Positions 14,872 to 22,628 of a stretch of DNA of 64,000 nucleotides are shown here, piece after piece. The translations under genes were made by a program, and so were the position numbers. The notes under the pieces are model-generated. The model had not been told where the DNA came from, did no database searches, and was given only the letters and a program-made list of their open reading frames with translations. Origin of the DNA: Lentzea guizhouensis (GTDB taxonomy: Bacteria; Actinomycetota; Actinomycetes; Mycobacteriales; Pseudonocardiaceae); assembly GCF_001701025.1 (NCBI RefSeq), contig NZ_CP016793.1, positions 682,001-746,000 on the forward strand. The letters are read 5' to 3'. Numbering within the stretch: the first letter of the stretch is position 1; every line of letters begins with the position of its first letter.

Positions 14872-15365
14872 CCGTCCGCGCACAGCAGCAGGTCCGCGGT
14901 CGCGTTCGGCGCCGGGACCGGGAGCGGCAGCCGCTTGCCCGCGAGGTGCCGGCTGTGCATCGCCCGGATCAGGTCCGCGCCCAGGCGCTCGTCTCCGGCA
15001 CGCAGCGCGTCGCGGGCGATGCAGTCCTCGAGCGGCACCTGGGTGAAGTCCTCCACCGTGAAGTCGGCCCCGCACCGCCAGGCGATCGCGGCGAGGGTCT
15101 CCAGGTTGCGCAGCGACAGGTTGGTGTCGTCGACGAGCACGTCCACGCCCGCGAGGAGGAGCTGCTCGATCGCGGCGTGCTGGGCGATCGTCACCTGGTC
15201 CTCGCAGACGCGGTCGCCGTGGCGTGGCCGGCCGTGCAACATGCGCCGGTAGTCGTCCCGACCGCAGCGCACCATGGTGCCGACCGCGGCCTCGTCGAGG
15301 AGCTGATGCGCGCGGGTGGACTTGCCCGAACCGGGAAGTCCGCGCATCGCGATCAACCTGGTCAC
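14811..15365 (-). CDS. Polynucleotide kinase-like P-loop kinase
   Basis: A 184-residue protein. The N-terminus MTRLIAMRGLPGSGKSTRAH is a Walker A of the T4-Pnk/zeta-toxin-type kinase group; DDYR and VLVDDTNLS follow the pattern of the Pnkp kinase domain (Asp in strand 3, DTN motif). It would transfer phosphate to a 5'-OH of nucleic acid. The phosphatase half of T4 Pnk is missing. The start overlaps the WhiB stop (ATGA). The last 20 residues run antisense into the HTH gene and may be poorly conserved. Roles in tRNA or DNA end repair are inferred. Confidence 0.82.
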   Translation of the reverse strand: MTRLIAMRGLPGSGKSTRAHQLLDEAAVGTMVRCGRDDYRRMLHGRPRHGDRVCEDQVTIAQHAAIEQLLLAGVDVLVDDTNLSLRNLETLAAIAWRCGADFTVEDFTQVPLEDCIARDALRAGDERLGADLIRAMHSRHLAGKRLPLPVPAPNATADLLLCADGQSCGRRSITYPASAKRWAS

Positions 15366-15679
15366 GCCGCACCCTCGACAACGGCGATCGGCAGTGGGTC
15401 AGCACTGCTCTGCTCACGCTGGATCCGGCGGTTGTTCCGCCGCTTCAGATTGCGTCGCTCGTCCTCGGTCATGCCGCCCCAGACGCCGGCGTCCTGGCCG
15501 CTCTCCAGCGCCCACGCGAGGCACTCGGAGGTGACGGGGCAGCGGCGGCAGACGGCCTTCGCCTCGGCGATCTGGAGCAGGGCGGGGCCGCTGTTCCCGG
15601 TGGCGAAGAAGAGTTCGGGGTCCTCGTACTTGCAGTAGCCCTTGGCGCGCCAGTCACGGTCGGTCGGTTGGTTGAACAT
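15362..15679 (-). CDS. WhiB-family iron-sulfur regulator
   Basis: A 105-residue protein with the four cluster cysteines C16, C44, C47 and C53 (C-x27-C-x2-C-x5-C) and the GVWGG turn (residues 65-69) followed by a basic tail (ERRNLKRRNNRR). WhiB proteins bind a [4Fe-4S] cluster and the region 4 of the main sigma factor. Phage WhiB proteins, such as that of mycobacteriophage TM4, can block host WhiB function and septation. The gene is in the distal early operon, upstream of the kinase gene (ATGA overlap), with GAGGAGC as ribosome site. Confidence 0.93.
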   Translation of the reverse strand: MFNQPTDRDWRAKGYCKYEDPELFFATGNSGPALLQIAEAKAVCRRCPVTSECLAWALESGQDAGVWGGMTEDERRNLKRRNNRRIQREQSSADPLPIAVVEGAA

Positions 15680-15754
15680 GTGGAAGCTCCTCAGCTGGTG
15701 GTCGAGCCGGAGAGGTCGATCAGGAGTTGATGTCGCGGCGGAAGTCGGCGGGGA

Positions 15755-16111
15755 TCAGGTCGACGCGGTCGGCGAGTTCAGTCGGTTGGCCAGGTCGTGC
15801 AGGCGGCGGTGTAACTGCTCGGCCTCCTGCACAGCCTCGGCGAGCTCGGATGGGCGGAGGGCGGGTCGCACCGGGTAGGGCGTCAGGGTGCGACCGGAGA
15901 GCAGCCAGCCGGGATCGCACAGCAGGACGTCCGCGCACAACGCGGCGATCGCCACTGGCGCGTGCTGTCGGCCAGCTTCGAAGTTCGCGACCGACGACCG
16001 CGTCATGCTGAGCCGGTCTGCGAGTTCGGTCTGGGTCCAGCCAGCTGCCTCCCGTGCTTCTTTGAGTCGGGCTCCGAAGGCCGCAAGATACGAGGCTTCG
16101 TTGCTCGTCAC
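15755..16111 (-). CDS. XRE-family HTH regulator
   Basis: A 118-residue protein, GTG start in GTGA overlap with the preceding gene. The HTH is classical (FGARLKEAREAAGWTQTELA, then DRLSMTRSSVANFEAGRQHA). The C-terminal half is helical and may mediate dimerisation. A regulator of the distal early genes, possibly of WhiB/kinase downstream, is inferred. Confidence 0.85.
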   Translation of the reverse strand: MTSNEASYLAAFGARLKEAREAAGWTQTELADRLSMTRSSVANFEAGRQHAPVAIAALCADVLLCDPGWLLSGRTLTPYPVRPALRPSELAEAVQEAEQLHRRLHDLANRLNSPTAST

Positions 16112-16317
16112 GTCGTCTCCGGCAGGCTGTCGTACATCCGGTTGCCGCCGTCGCACCACGGGTGCTTCTGACCGGGCTGGGTCTTCGGCTTGTTCCGGTG
16201 CGGCGCGCGCAGCCCGGTCAGCTTGTTCACGACGACGATGTTCGGACGCTGGCAGTGGTTGCAGGTGACCGAGCCCGGTGTCGCCGCACGCACAGCGTCC
16301 CAGTTGATCGTCTTCAA
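16108..16317 (-). CDS. Small putative zinc-binding protein
   Basis: A 69-residue basic protein with CNHC near residue 19 and a later HPWCDGG; a Cys2/His/Cys site could bind zinc. Start ATGA-coupled to the previous gene, and its stop to the XRE gene (GTGA). No known family. Confidence 0.65.
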   Translation of the reverse strand: MKTINWDAVRAATPGSVTCNHCQRPNIVVVNKLTGLRAPHRNKPKTQPGQKHPWCDGGNRMYDSLPETT

Positions 16318-16730
16318 CGGCGCTCCTTCCTAGCGCGAAGCTCGGTCAGGTCATCCCGCAGGTAAGCGATCCCGCCGACCAGAGCCGCGATCAGGTCGTA
16401 TGCGTCCGCGACCGACAGGTGTGTCATGTCCCAGCTCGCGCGGTCCACGATGAACAGGCCCGGCACGCCGTCGGTATGTCCCGCGCGGACTCGGATGTTC
16501 GCCCGGTCTCGGGCAACGTCCCACTCGCCGTACACGAGGTTGCTGACCGGCTCGCACCAGGAGCGGTCCGGCTTGCGGCCTGCGGGGTCTGCGTTGACGC
16601 GATGTGCAAGGTCCTCGACGGCTTGGCGCAACTCGCCGACTTCCCGCTGCACGGAATTCTGATTAGCCAGTGTTTGGGTCTTCCCTCCAAGGGCATCGGC
16701 GATCTTCGCGGTGGGGAAGTTCTCATCCAC
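16314..16730 (-). CDS. Hypothetical early protein
   Basis: A 138-residue protein with GTG start overlapping the previous gene by 8 nt. The first 45 residues are helical with a heptad pattern (VQREVGELRQAVEDLAHRV), the middle part is beta-rich with Trp residues (SWCEPVSNLVYGEWDVARDR), and the C-terminal is helical and basic. No family recognised. Confidence 0.65.
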   Translation of the reverse strand: MDENFPTAKIADALGGKTQTLANQNSVQREVGELRQAVEDLAHRVNADPAGRKPDRSWCEPVSNLVYGEWDVARDRANIRVRAGHTDGVPGLFIVDRASWDMTHLSVADAYDLIAALVGGIAYLRDDLTELRARKERR

Positions 16731-17115
16731 GGTCGCGCTCCTGTTCTGCGAGCGCGGAAGGCAGGGACTGCTGGGTCTCCAGCGCCACTTCCAACCGGTC
16801 GATCTGCGACTGCACCACCGCCAGCACAGCGTCAGCAGCTGCGTTCAGGGACACCATCACGTCGTCGCCATGGCCGCCGTTGTGCGACAAGTCGAGCAGT
16901 GCCCGTGCGATGCGCTGTCGCAACGGCAGCTCGTCGGTCGGCTCGCCCAGGACGGGCGTGACCCGCGTGCGGGTGCGCGGCCAGAAGCCCTTGATGTACT
17001 CGCCAACCGGCTCGTCGACGAACTCGCTGCACCCGTTCTCGCCGACCACGAGGCGCTTGGTGAGCAGGTACGTGCCGGGCGCCAGCCGCGGCAGGTCGGT
17101 GTTCGGCTCCGTCAC
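16723..17115 (-). CDS. Hypothetical early protein
   Basis: A 130-residue protein with GTG start in GTGA overlap (position 17115); the longer upstream open frame is antisense read-through of the ASCH gene. Starts with a beta-rich part (PGTYLLTKRLVVGENG) and ends in a helical region (AADAVLAVVQSQIDRLEVAL). No family recognised. Confidence 0.65.
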   Translation of the reverse strand: MTEPNTDLPRLAPGTYLLTKRLVVGENGCSEFVDEPVGEYIKGFWPRTRTRVTPVLGEPTDELPLRQRIARALLDLSHNGGHGDDVMVSLNAAADAVLAVVQSQIDRLEVALETQQSLPSALAEQERDRG

Positions 17116-17735
17116 GACGTGATCCCTTTCGCGGTGTCGTTGAGGCGCCCCAGCACGATGCCGAGGTGCAGCGTGTCCATCACGTCCTGTGCTGCCGCCG
17201 GGTCCCGGACCGCGAGCAGCTTGAGCAGCCCCTCGATCGCGTGGATTTCCTTGTTCTGCAGGGCGTGGTGGATGGTGTCGATGATCTCGGCGGCCGTGAA
17301 CTGCTGGCCCTCCAACGTGAAGTCCAGCTCCCACAACTGCAGCTGGCCCTTGGCCGCCAGCGGCTTGTCCAGCACGCGGGGGGACTCGAGTCGCCAGTGG
17401 GCCTGGCCGGGGATCGCCCATGGTCCGCAGCCGCAGCTGATGTCGGGCCGGTGCAGCGAGACGTCACAGATGCCGACCAGGTCGACGACCGCGAGCACGT
17501 AGCCGCTGGAGGTGAGCGGCCACGCGTCCTTCATCGTGTGCGGCAAGGTGTGCCCGAGCGCGCGGGCGGTGTCGCGCACGAATCGGACGGCGTCTTCGCG
17601 GTCGTCGTCCCAGCGGATGCCGGCGTGGATGCCGAGCTCACCGCAGTGCGATGTCGTCCAGGTGCGGTTCTCGATCGTCTTGTAGCCTGCGGCGATGGCC
17701 CAGGCCCAGGGCTGCCGAACCGTCAACATCCTCAT
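17112..17735 (-). CDS. ASCH-domain protein with C-terminal extension
   Basis: A 207-residue protein. The first 120 residues match the ASCH (PUA-like) fold: MLTVRQPWAWAIAAGYKTIE, then NRTWTT, a conserved G-x-L-x-I-H-A-G loop (GELGIHAG) and the strand SGYVLAVVDLVGICDV. ASCH domains bind RNA or modified nucleotides and some are RNases or N4-acetylcytidine hydrolases. The last 60 residues are helical. ATGA overlap with the preceding gene fixes the start (17735). In phages this fold is frequent in early operons; the substrate here is unknown. Confidence 0.82.
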   Translation of the reverse strand: MRMLTVRQPWAWAIAAGYKTIENRTWTTSHCGELGIHAGIRWDDDREDAVRFVRDTARALGHTLPHTMKDAWPLTSSGYVLAVVDLVGICDVSLHRPDISCGCGPWAIPGQAHWRLESPRVLDKPLAAKGQLQLWELDFTLEGQQFTAAEIIDTIHHALQNKEIHAIEGLLKLLAVRDPAAAQDVMDTLHLGIVLGRLNDTAKGITS

Positions 17736-18256
17736 CGGAGTGTCACCACCGTCTCGGTTTTGCAGTACTCGCAGTAGTCCTTGTCGTGCCGCAATCCGGC
17801 GGCGTGTTGGGCGCGTGCCTGCCCCCGCCAAGCGGCCTTGAGTTGCCGGCGCAGCTCCGCCACGAGGTCGTCTCGCTGTTCCAAGAACGTTTCAACCTCA
17901 CGAACCCGCTCAACCAGTTCACGCGCGTCGCTGCCCGCCCGACGGCCGGCTTCCCATGCGGTCTGCCACAGCTCGTGCAGCCGCCCAATCGGGTCGAGCC
18001 AGCCCTGCGCGGTGATGTCGATGCCGTCGTGCAGCCACTCCTTCGGCGGTTCCGGGCACGACCCGACGCCGACATGCACGAGCACCCATCCGCGTTCGGC
18101 GAGCTGCTCGACGAACTCCCCGCGCGCCAACGCTTCAGCCACGGCGAGGCCGATCGTCTCCGAGACCGCGTCCGCAGCTCTCTCCGGGCGAGCCTCGACC
18201 TGGCCGCGCAGTTCGTCCTCACGCTGCTGCTCGGCGATCTCCTCAGGCGCGCTCAC
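17732..18256 (-). CDS. Hypothetical protein with C-terminal CxYC motif
   Basis: A 174-residue protein, GTG start (GTGA overlap). It contains an acidic helical first third, a central Trp/Pro-rich part (GSCPEPPKEWLHDGIDITAQ), a long Arg/Glu helix (VERVREVETFLEQRDDLVAE), and ends with CEYCKTETVVTLR. The function is unknown. Confidence 0.65.
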   Translation of the reverse strand: MSAPEEIAEQQREDELRGQVEARPERAADAVSETIGLAVAEALARGEFVEQLAERGWVLVHVGVGSCPEPPKEWLHDGIDITAQGWLDPIGRLHELWQTAWEAGRRAGSDARELVERVREVETFLEQRDDLVAELRRQLKAAWRGQARAQHAAGLRHDKDYCEYCKTETVVTLR

Positions 18257-18492
18257 CGGGTCACCTTGATGGTCTCGTAGTAGGCGACGATCTCGTCGTC
18301 GGTGATGCGGAACCGGATCGCGTCGTCGGCTGGCTCCTGCGTCTCGCCCAGCCGGCCCGTCGCGCGCATCTCCGCGACGAGCGCGGACACGGCCTTGTAG
18401 ACCTCGACCCAGCAGGCACCCCACGCCGGATCCACGGGCACAACCTGCTCGACGAAGTGAACGGTGCGCTCCTGGCGGTGGATCGTGCTCAC
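18253..18492 (-). CDS. Small hypothetical early protein
   Basis: A 79-residue protein with GTG start (GTGA overlap); acidic, with VEVYKAVSALVAEMRATGR helix and a C-terminal strand (IRFRITDDEIVAYYETIKV). No family recognised; part of the coupled run. Confidence 0.65.
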   Translation of the reverse strand: MSTIHRQERTVHFVEQVVPVDPAWGACWVEVYKAVSALVAEMRATGRLGETQEPADDAIRFRITDDEIVAYYETIKVTR

Positions 18493-19088
18493 GACGCGAG
18501 TCCCTTCTGGTTTACGGGGAGCAGCTCCGTCGCGTCGTCGGGCAGCGCGGCCAGCACGGTGTTGGTCACGACGCGGATCACTTCCAGCGGGACGCTTCCC
18601 GCCAGTTCCTCCAGCACACCGAGCCGCGGCGACCACCAGACACGCGGACGACGCCGTAGCAACCGGTCCTGTCGCTCGGCTGCCGCGCGATGCCACTCAG
18701 CTGACGAAACCCCAGTCGCGCGTTCGAATCGCAGGGCGACCATGGAGCTGATCGGCTTGAGGTCCTGTGCGATCTGGTTGATGTGTTTGACCGACAGACC
18801 TGTGCGGCGTGCCAGCTCGGCCTGGGTGATCTCCAGCTTGGCGAGCGTGTCGCGCAGCAAGGTGGCAGGGTCAGTCGCCGACAGTTGGGGCGGTTCCCCG
18901 CCGAGCAGCGCGTCTGCGGACGTTCCGAACAGGTTCGCGAGTGCCTTGAGTTCCAGCGCCCCGACCTCGCGCTTACCGTGCTCGATGTCGGAGACTGCGG
19001 TACGCGGGATGCCGGTGCTGTCGGCGACCGCCTGCTGGCTGAGGCCGCTCGCGGCGCGGGCGACGCGGAGATTCTCGGCGAGGCTCAC
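18489..19088 (-). CDS. Double helix-turn-helix regulator (XRE)
   Basis: A 199-residue protein with two HTH units. The first is a standard XRE domain at residues 1-60 (LRVARAASGLSQQAVADSTG, then IPRTAVSDIEHGKREVGAL). The second, at about 75-130 (LAKLEITQAELARRTGLSVK, then HINQIAQDLKPISSMVALRF), resembles HigA-type antitoxin HTHs. The rest is helical. GTG start (GTGA overlap). A prophage regulator with two DNA-binding units could loop or bridge operators; HigA-like antitoxin is possible, but no toxin partner is recognised. Confidence 0.8.
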   Translation of the reverse strand: MSLAENLRVARAASGLSQQAVADSTGIPRTAVSDIEHGKREVGALELKALANLFGTSADALLGGEPPQLSATDPATLLRDTLAKLEITQAELARRTGLSVKHINQIAQDLKPISSMVALRFERATGVSSAEWHRAAAERQDRLLRRRPRVWWSPRLGVLEELAGSVPLEVIRVVTNTVLAALPDDATELLPVNQKGLAS

Positions 19089-19840
19089 GACGCACCACCC
19101 CCGCGCCGCACCTCGATGTTGCCCTGGAGAGGCGTGTGCAGGTTGCACAGCTCCGTGTCGCCGCGGCTCGACTCCCCGCACACCGCGCAAGGCGACTTGA
19201 CGCCGTAGGCCTTGGCCATCGCGGGCAGCATCGGGCAGTCCTCAGCGAGTACGAGCACTTCGACGTAGCCCTCGTACGCGCCGGCCCACGGGCCCGCGCT
19301 GATCGTGCATTCCCTGCACGCCACCGTGTCCGCGTCGGCGTAGCAGCCCTGTGGCTTCTCGTCGTGGTCGCACGAGTCCTCGGTGCACAGCGTGTCGAGC
19401 AGCACGACCGGCCGATGCCGGGTCGCGATGGTCAACGCCTGGATGAAGCGGCCGCTGTCGGGGCCGTGTTCCTCGATGTCCTTCAGCAGGAATCGGCAGA
19501 TGTCCAGGTACAGGAACGGTCGTGGGTGCAGCCGGACGAGCGCATCGTGCTCTGCGGCGGATGCCGGGTTGAGCGCGACGAGTTCGCGTTGCGTGGTGCT
19601 GGTAGCGAGCGCGACGGACCAGGCGCAGTGCGCGCACGCGCCGAGCCGGTCGATCCGCTCGTTGCCGCGTTCGAAGAGACCCCAGTCGTGGGCGATCTGC
19701 ACTGCGGCGCCGCACTCGGCCGGCACGTAGCTGAGCCACGCCAGCACCATCTCCGGAGGTATGGGCGCCACCGCGTGAAGGGAGCCGCCTTCCAGAGTGA
19801 CGCCGATCCGGAAGGTCTTCGCAGGTTCGGAGTTGGACAC
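19085..19840 (-). CDS. Cys-rich hypothetical protein with several putative zinc sites
   Basis: A 251-residue protein, GTG start with ribosome site CGGAGGACACC. Cys pairs appear as CAHC, C-x4-C, CREC, CAVC and a single C-x-L-H, typical of tandem zinc ribbons. The N-terminal 60 residues are beta-like. No family recognised. The 16-nt leader in front of this gene also precedes two other genes. Confidence 0.65.
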   Translation of the reverse strand: MSNSEPAKTFRIGVTLEGGSLHAVAPIPPEMVLAWLSYVPAECGAAVQIAHDWGLFERGNERIDRLGACAHCAWSVALATSTTQRELVALNPASAAEHDALVRLHPRPFLYLDICRFLLKDIEEHGPDSGRFIQALTIATRHRPVVLLDTLCTEDSCDHDEKPQGCYADADTVACRECTISAGPWAGAYEGYVEVLVLAEDCPMLPAMAKAYGVKSPCAVCGESSRGDTELCNLHTPLQGNIEVRRGGGAS

Positions 19841-19856
19841 GGTGTCCTCCGTGGAC
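19841..19856 (-). promoter_or_regulatory. Conserved 16-nt leader/ribosome site, copy 1
   Basis: The sequence GTCCACGGAGGACACC (minus strand) lies directly in front of the GTG at 19840. Identical copies precede the starts at 20463 and 27519. Confidence 0.7.
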
Positions 19857-19871
19857 AGTCGGTTGAATGGT

Positions 19872-19898
19872 GCCGCCGCGTGCGGTGGCCGCGGCGGC
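19872..19898 (-). terminator. Hairpin downstream of 19908-20144
   Basis: A 9-bp stem GCCGCCGCG/CGCGGCGGC (19872-19880 with 19890-19898) has a 9-nt loop. It lies between two operon genes, so it may only attenuate. Confidence 0.5.
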
Positions 19899-19907
19899 GC
19901 CAGCAGG

Positions 19908-20144
19908 TCAGAACGGGGGTGTGTCGGCGAAGGTGGCGGAGATCAGGCCGGCGTCGACATCGCTCTCGTACTCGTGCTCCGCGACGATCGCCTCGAAGCA
20001 CTGCTCGCAGTCGCAGTTCTCCGGATGCCGGGCACAGGCGCGGCATCCGCTGTCGTTGCAGGAAAAGCAGTCAGGCTCCTCCTTCGCCGAACCCAGGTCG
20101 TCGTCCCAGTAGAAGTCGAAGTCCTCGTCGACCTGGTCGCTCAT
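19908..20144 (-). CDS. Small acidic Cys-rich protein
   Basis: A 78-residue protein starting at ATG 20144. It is strongly acidic and rich in Cys (CFSC, CRAC, CDCEQC), suggesting a compact zinc-binding fold similar to DnaJ-type zinc fingers (CxxC repeats). Function unknown. Confidence 0.65.
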   Translation of the reverse strand: MSDQVDEDFDFYWDDDLGSAKEEPDCFSCNDSGCRACARHPENCDCEQCFEAIVAEHEYESDVDAGLISATFADTPPF

Positions 20145-20190
20145 GCGTCCGTCCGCCCGACGACGTCGGCGAGCGTGTAGCCGTTGACGG

Positions 20191-20463
20191 TCAGGGTCGG
20201 AGCGACCCGCTTGCCAGCGCGAGCGCGTCGTCAAGGCTGTGCCGGAACCGCGCCACGAAGTCGTCACCGCGGCCGGTCGACACGAATTCGTAGCCGCGGT
20301 TGCCGTCGGCGTCGTAGCAGGAGCTGTACCGCTGCACTGCCCACCTGCCGGGCGAGCGTTCCGCGACAGTGAGGCTGAAGTTGTGCTCCTGCGGGTGGCC
20401 TTGTGGCAGGCACGACACGGTGTACTCCGTGACGCGCACTGCCGGTTCGGGGCTAGCCGTCAT
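20191..20463 (-). CDS. Hypothetical early protein
   Basis: A 90-residue protein with ribosome site GGAGGACACCACC and start ATG at 20463. Beta-rich (RVTEYTVSCLPQGHPQEHNF, then SLTVAERSPGRWAVQR) with a short helical C-terminus. No family recognised. Confidence 0.62.
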   Translation of the reverse strand: MTASPEPAVRVTEYTVSCLPQGHPQEHNFSLTVAERSPGRWAVQRYSSCYDADGNRGYEFVSTGRGDDFVARFRHSLDDALALASGSLRP

Positions 20464-20466
20464 GGT

Positions 20467-20482
20467 GGTGTCCTCCGTGGAC
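20467..20482 (-). promoter_or_regulatory. Conserved 16-nt leader/ribosome site, copy 2
   Basis: Identical to 19841-19856, here 3 nt before the ATG at 20463. Confidence 0.7.
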
Positions 20483-20495
20483 TGGTGCGGGATCG

Positions 20496-22628
20496 TCATG
20501 CGACGGACTCGGTGCGGTGCAGGGCTTCGCGCAGCCGGTGGCCGATCCACTCGCCGACAGCCGGCGTGACGGCGTTGCCGAAGCCGTCGACCTGGTCCCG
20601 GGCGGAGCCCCATACCTGGAACGTGCCTTCGTAGCCATAGCCGGGGAAGCTGACGTCGAACCCACATCCGCGGCCGATCTCGTGCGGGCCGAGCATCTTG
20701 AAGAAGCAGTCCAACAAGCTGATGTCGGCGAGCATTGCGCGCCACTCGGCGCCCAGCACCGCAGTGGTGTCGCGGGAGGTGAGGGTGCCGAACGGGTCGC
20801 TCAGCGGGTGCGGTGCGGTTGCGTTGGCCTCAGAGCCGTTCTGCTTGTACCAGACCGAGAAGAGGAGCGACTGGTGCGCGCCGGAGCCGACCACGGTGCC
20901 CAGCGGGTCGCTCACGGGGTGAGACCGGTACTGCGCCTCGTCGATCGAGCCGTTGTTCTTGATGACGCCGGCGGCGGTCAGCAGGCCCGGGATCTGGTCG
21001 GAGGTGACGGCGGGCATCGGCTCGCCGTGCACTGTGGGGATGGTGTTCTTCCGGAACGGCACGACTCCGCTGGAGAGCATGCCGATGCCGCCGGATCCGG
21101 CGCCTCCGACAACCGTCTCCATCGGCTCGCCGAGGTTGCGGCTGGTCGCGTGTGTCCGGTTCGGCATCACTCGCGCCGAGAGCAGGCCCATCGTCTCTGA
21201 CCCGCCCTGAGTGGCCAGCGGTTCCCCGACTCCGCGAGGCGCTCCCTGGAAGTTGTCGACCGCGGCGTACACGACGGCCTTCTCGTGCGTGCTGGTGACG
21301 GTGTCCATTGGCCTGAGGAAGTGCTGGCCGTCGCCGTTGTGCCGGTGGCCGACGGTCACCATGCCCGTGAGCGCGACTGGCGGCGTCACGAGGCCGGTCG
21401 TGTTCGTCGCCGGCTGCGCCCACAACGGCTGCGACAGGTCGCGGCTGCGGCAGTCCGAGCCCGGCCTCTCGTAGGTGTTTCCAGCCGCCGCCATGACCGC
21501 GCCAGTCGACAGCACGGAGGTTTCCTGCTGGCTCGTCTGGGTGGACATGGGCTGCCACGGGTGCCGCTCGGTACCGTGCACCGCCTTGGCAGGCATCAGC
21601 ACCGCAGGGAAGTCCCCGAACCGCTGGAGGCAGCGCTCGGCGCGGGCCATCGTGGCGGGCGCCATCTGCGACCAGGTGACCTCACCGGTCTTCTTGTCCA
21701 CGAACCTCTTGATCTCGCGGTCGCCGATGCGGGTGCCGAGGTCGGTGAGGTCCAGGGAGTTGATCGAGGGGGCCATCGGCGGAATGACTTCGCGGCGGCA
21801 GCTGGGGCAGGTGTAGTTGTACTGCTTGCCGTACCTCACGCTTCCGGTCGGCGGGATGCCCGTTTTCCAGGTCCACACGGCTTCGACGATCGTGTGGCAC
21901 CGGTCGCACCACGAGTGCGGCCGGTGGTCGAGGTCCGGTGGGGGCATCTCTTTGAGCCACATCGCGCAGAACCACCGGTCGCGGCTCTGGGAGACGCCGA
22001 AGAACTGGGTGTTGAGGTACATGACCTTGTGCCGGTAGCCGAGCAGGTCGAACTGCTTGAGCCACCACTTGTAGGTGGTCCCGTCACCGATCTTCTTTCC
22101 GGGCAGGGCTGGTCCCCACGAGACGATCTCGGTGGTGCACTCGACCAGGATCATGCGGGGTCGGTGCTGGGCTGCGTAGTGCAGCACGCACGAGGCGGTC
22201 GCACGGTCCCGTTCGGACCGGGTGACGCGCTCGTTGTACTCGGGGTCGTCGAGGTCGAACAGCGACAGGCCCTCGGCGTAGGCCTTCTTCGTGTTGGCCT
22301 GGGAATGGTTGGTGCAGGACACGCCGGCAACGAGGAGGTCGGCGGCAGGGAGCTGTCGGACGTCGTGGTAGTCCGAGGACTCCTTGTCGACGAGGTTCGC
22401 GATCCAGTGCTCGGCGTACGGGTGGTTCGCTTCGTGGACCTGGACTTTGTACTCGTTGTGGTTGGCGGCCATGATCGTGGTGAATCCGGCGCGACGGATT
22501 CCCTCGGTGAGGCCGCCGAAGCCGCTGAACAGGTCGACGGCGACGAGCTCGTCGTGGCGGAAGCGGCGGCGGCGCACGGCGGGGCGATGGGTGGCGACGC
22601 GCTGCAGGCGCTGTGCGGCACGGCTCAT
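20496..22628 (-). CDS. DNA cytosine-5 methyltransferase with internal repeats
   Basis: A 710-residue protein (an unusually long C5-MTase). Motif I is VDLFSGFGGLTEGI (about residues 31-44). The catalytic Cys is in an atypical motif IV (AGVSCTNHSQ instead of PPCQ) and motif VI is VECTTE instead of ENV. Motif VIII is QSRDRWF and motif X GFGNAVTPAVGEWIG. Between them lies a Cys4 zinc-binding-like segment (CDRC...CPSC) and a region of five to six loose repeats of about 40 residues, each ending P-(M/L)-x-T-(V/L)-(T/V) and G-L-L. Start ATG overlaps the adenine methylase stop (ATGA). It probably protects phage DNA from host restriction. No restriction enzyme partner is visible. Confidence 0.88.
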   Translation of the reverse strand: MSRAAQRLQRVATHRPAVRRRRFRHDELVAVDLFSGFGGLTEGIRRAGFTTIMAANHNEYKVQVHEANHPYAEHWIANLVDKESSDYHDVRQLPAADLLVAGVSCTNHSQANTKKAYAEGLSLFDLDDPEYNERVTRSERDRATASCVLHYAAQHRPRMILVECTTEIVSWGPALPGKKIGDGTTYKWWLKQFDLLGYRHKVMYLNTQFFGVSQSRDRWFCAMWLKEMPPPDLDHRPHSWCDRCHTIVEAVWTWKTGIPPTGSVRYGKQYNYTCPSCRREVIPPMAPSINSLDLTDLGTRIGDREIKRFVDKKTGEVTWSQMAPATMARAERCLQRFGDFPAVLMPAKAVHGTERHPWQPMSTQTSQQETSVLSTGAVMAAAGNTYERPGSDCRSRDLSQPLWAQPATNTTGLVTPPVALTGMVTVGHRHNGDGQHFLRPMDTVTSTHEKAVVYAAVDNFQGAPRGVGEPLATQGGSETMGLLSARVMPNRTHATSRNLGEPMETVVGGAGSGGIGMLSSGVVPFRKNTIPTVHGEPMPAVTSDQIPGLLTAAGVIKNNGSIDEAQYRSHPVSDPLGTVVGSGAHQSLLFSVWYKQNGSEANATAPHPLSDPFGTLTSRDTTAVLGAEWRAMLADISLLDCFFKMLGPHEIGRGCGFDVSFPGYGYEGTFQVWGSARDQVDGFGNAVTPAVGEWIGHRLREALHRTESVA

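Noticed and set aside
16723..17421. 232-residue version of the 16723 gene
   Set aside because: The upstream part is antiphase reading of the ASCH gene; the GTGA overlap at 17115 gives the start.
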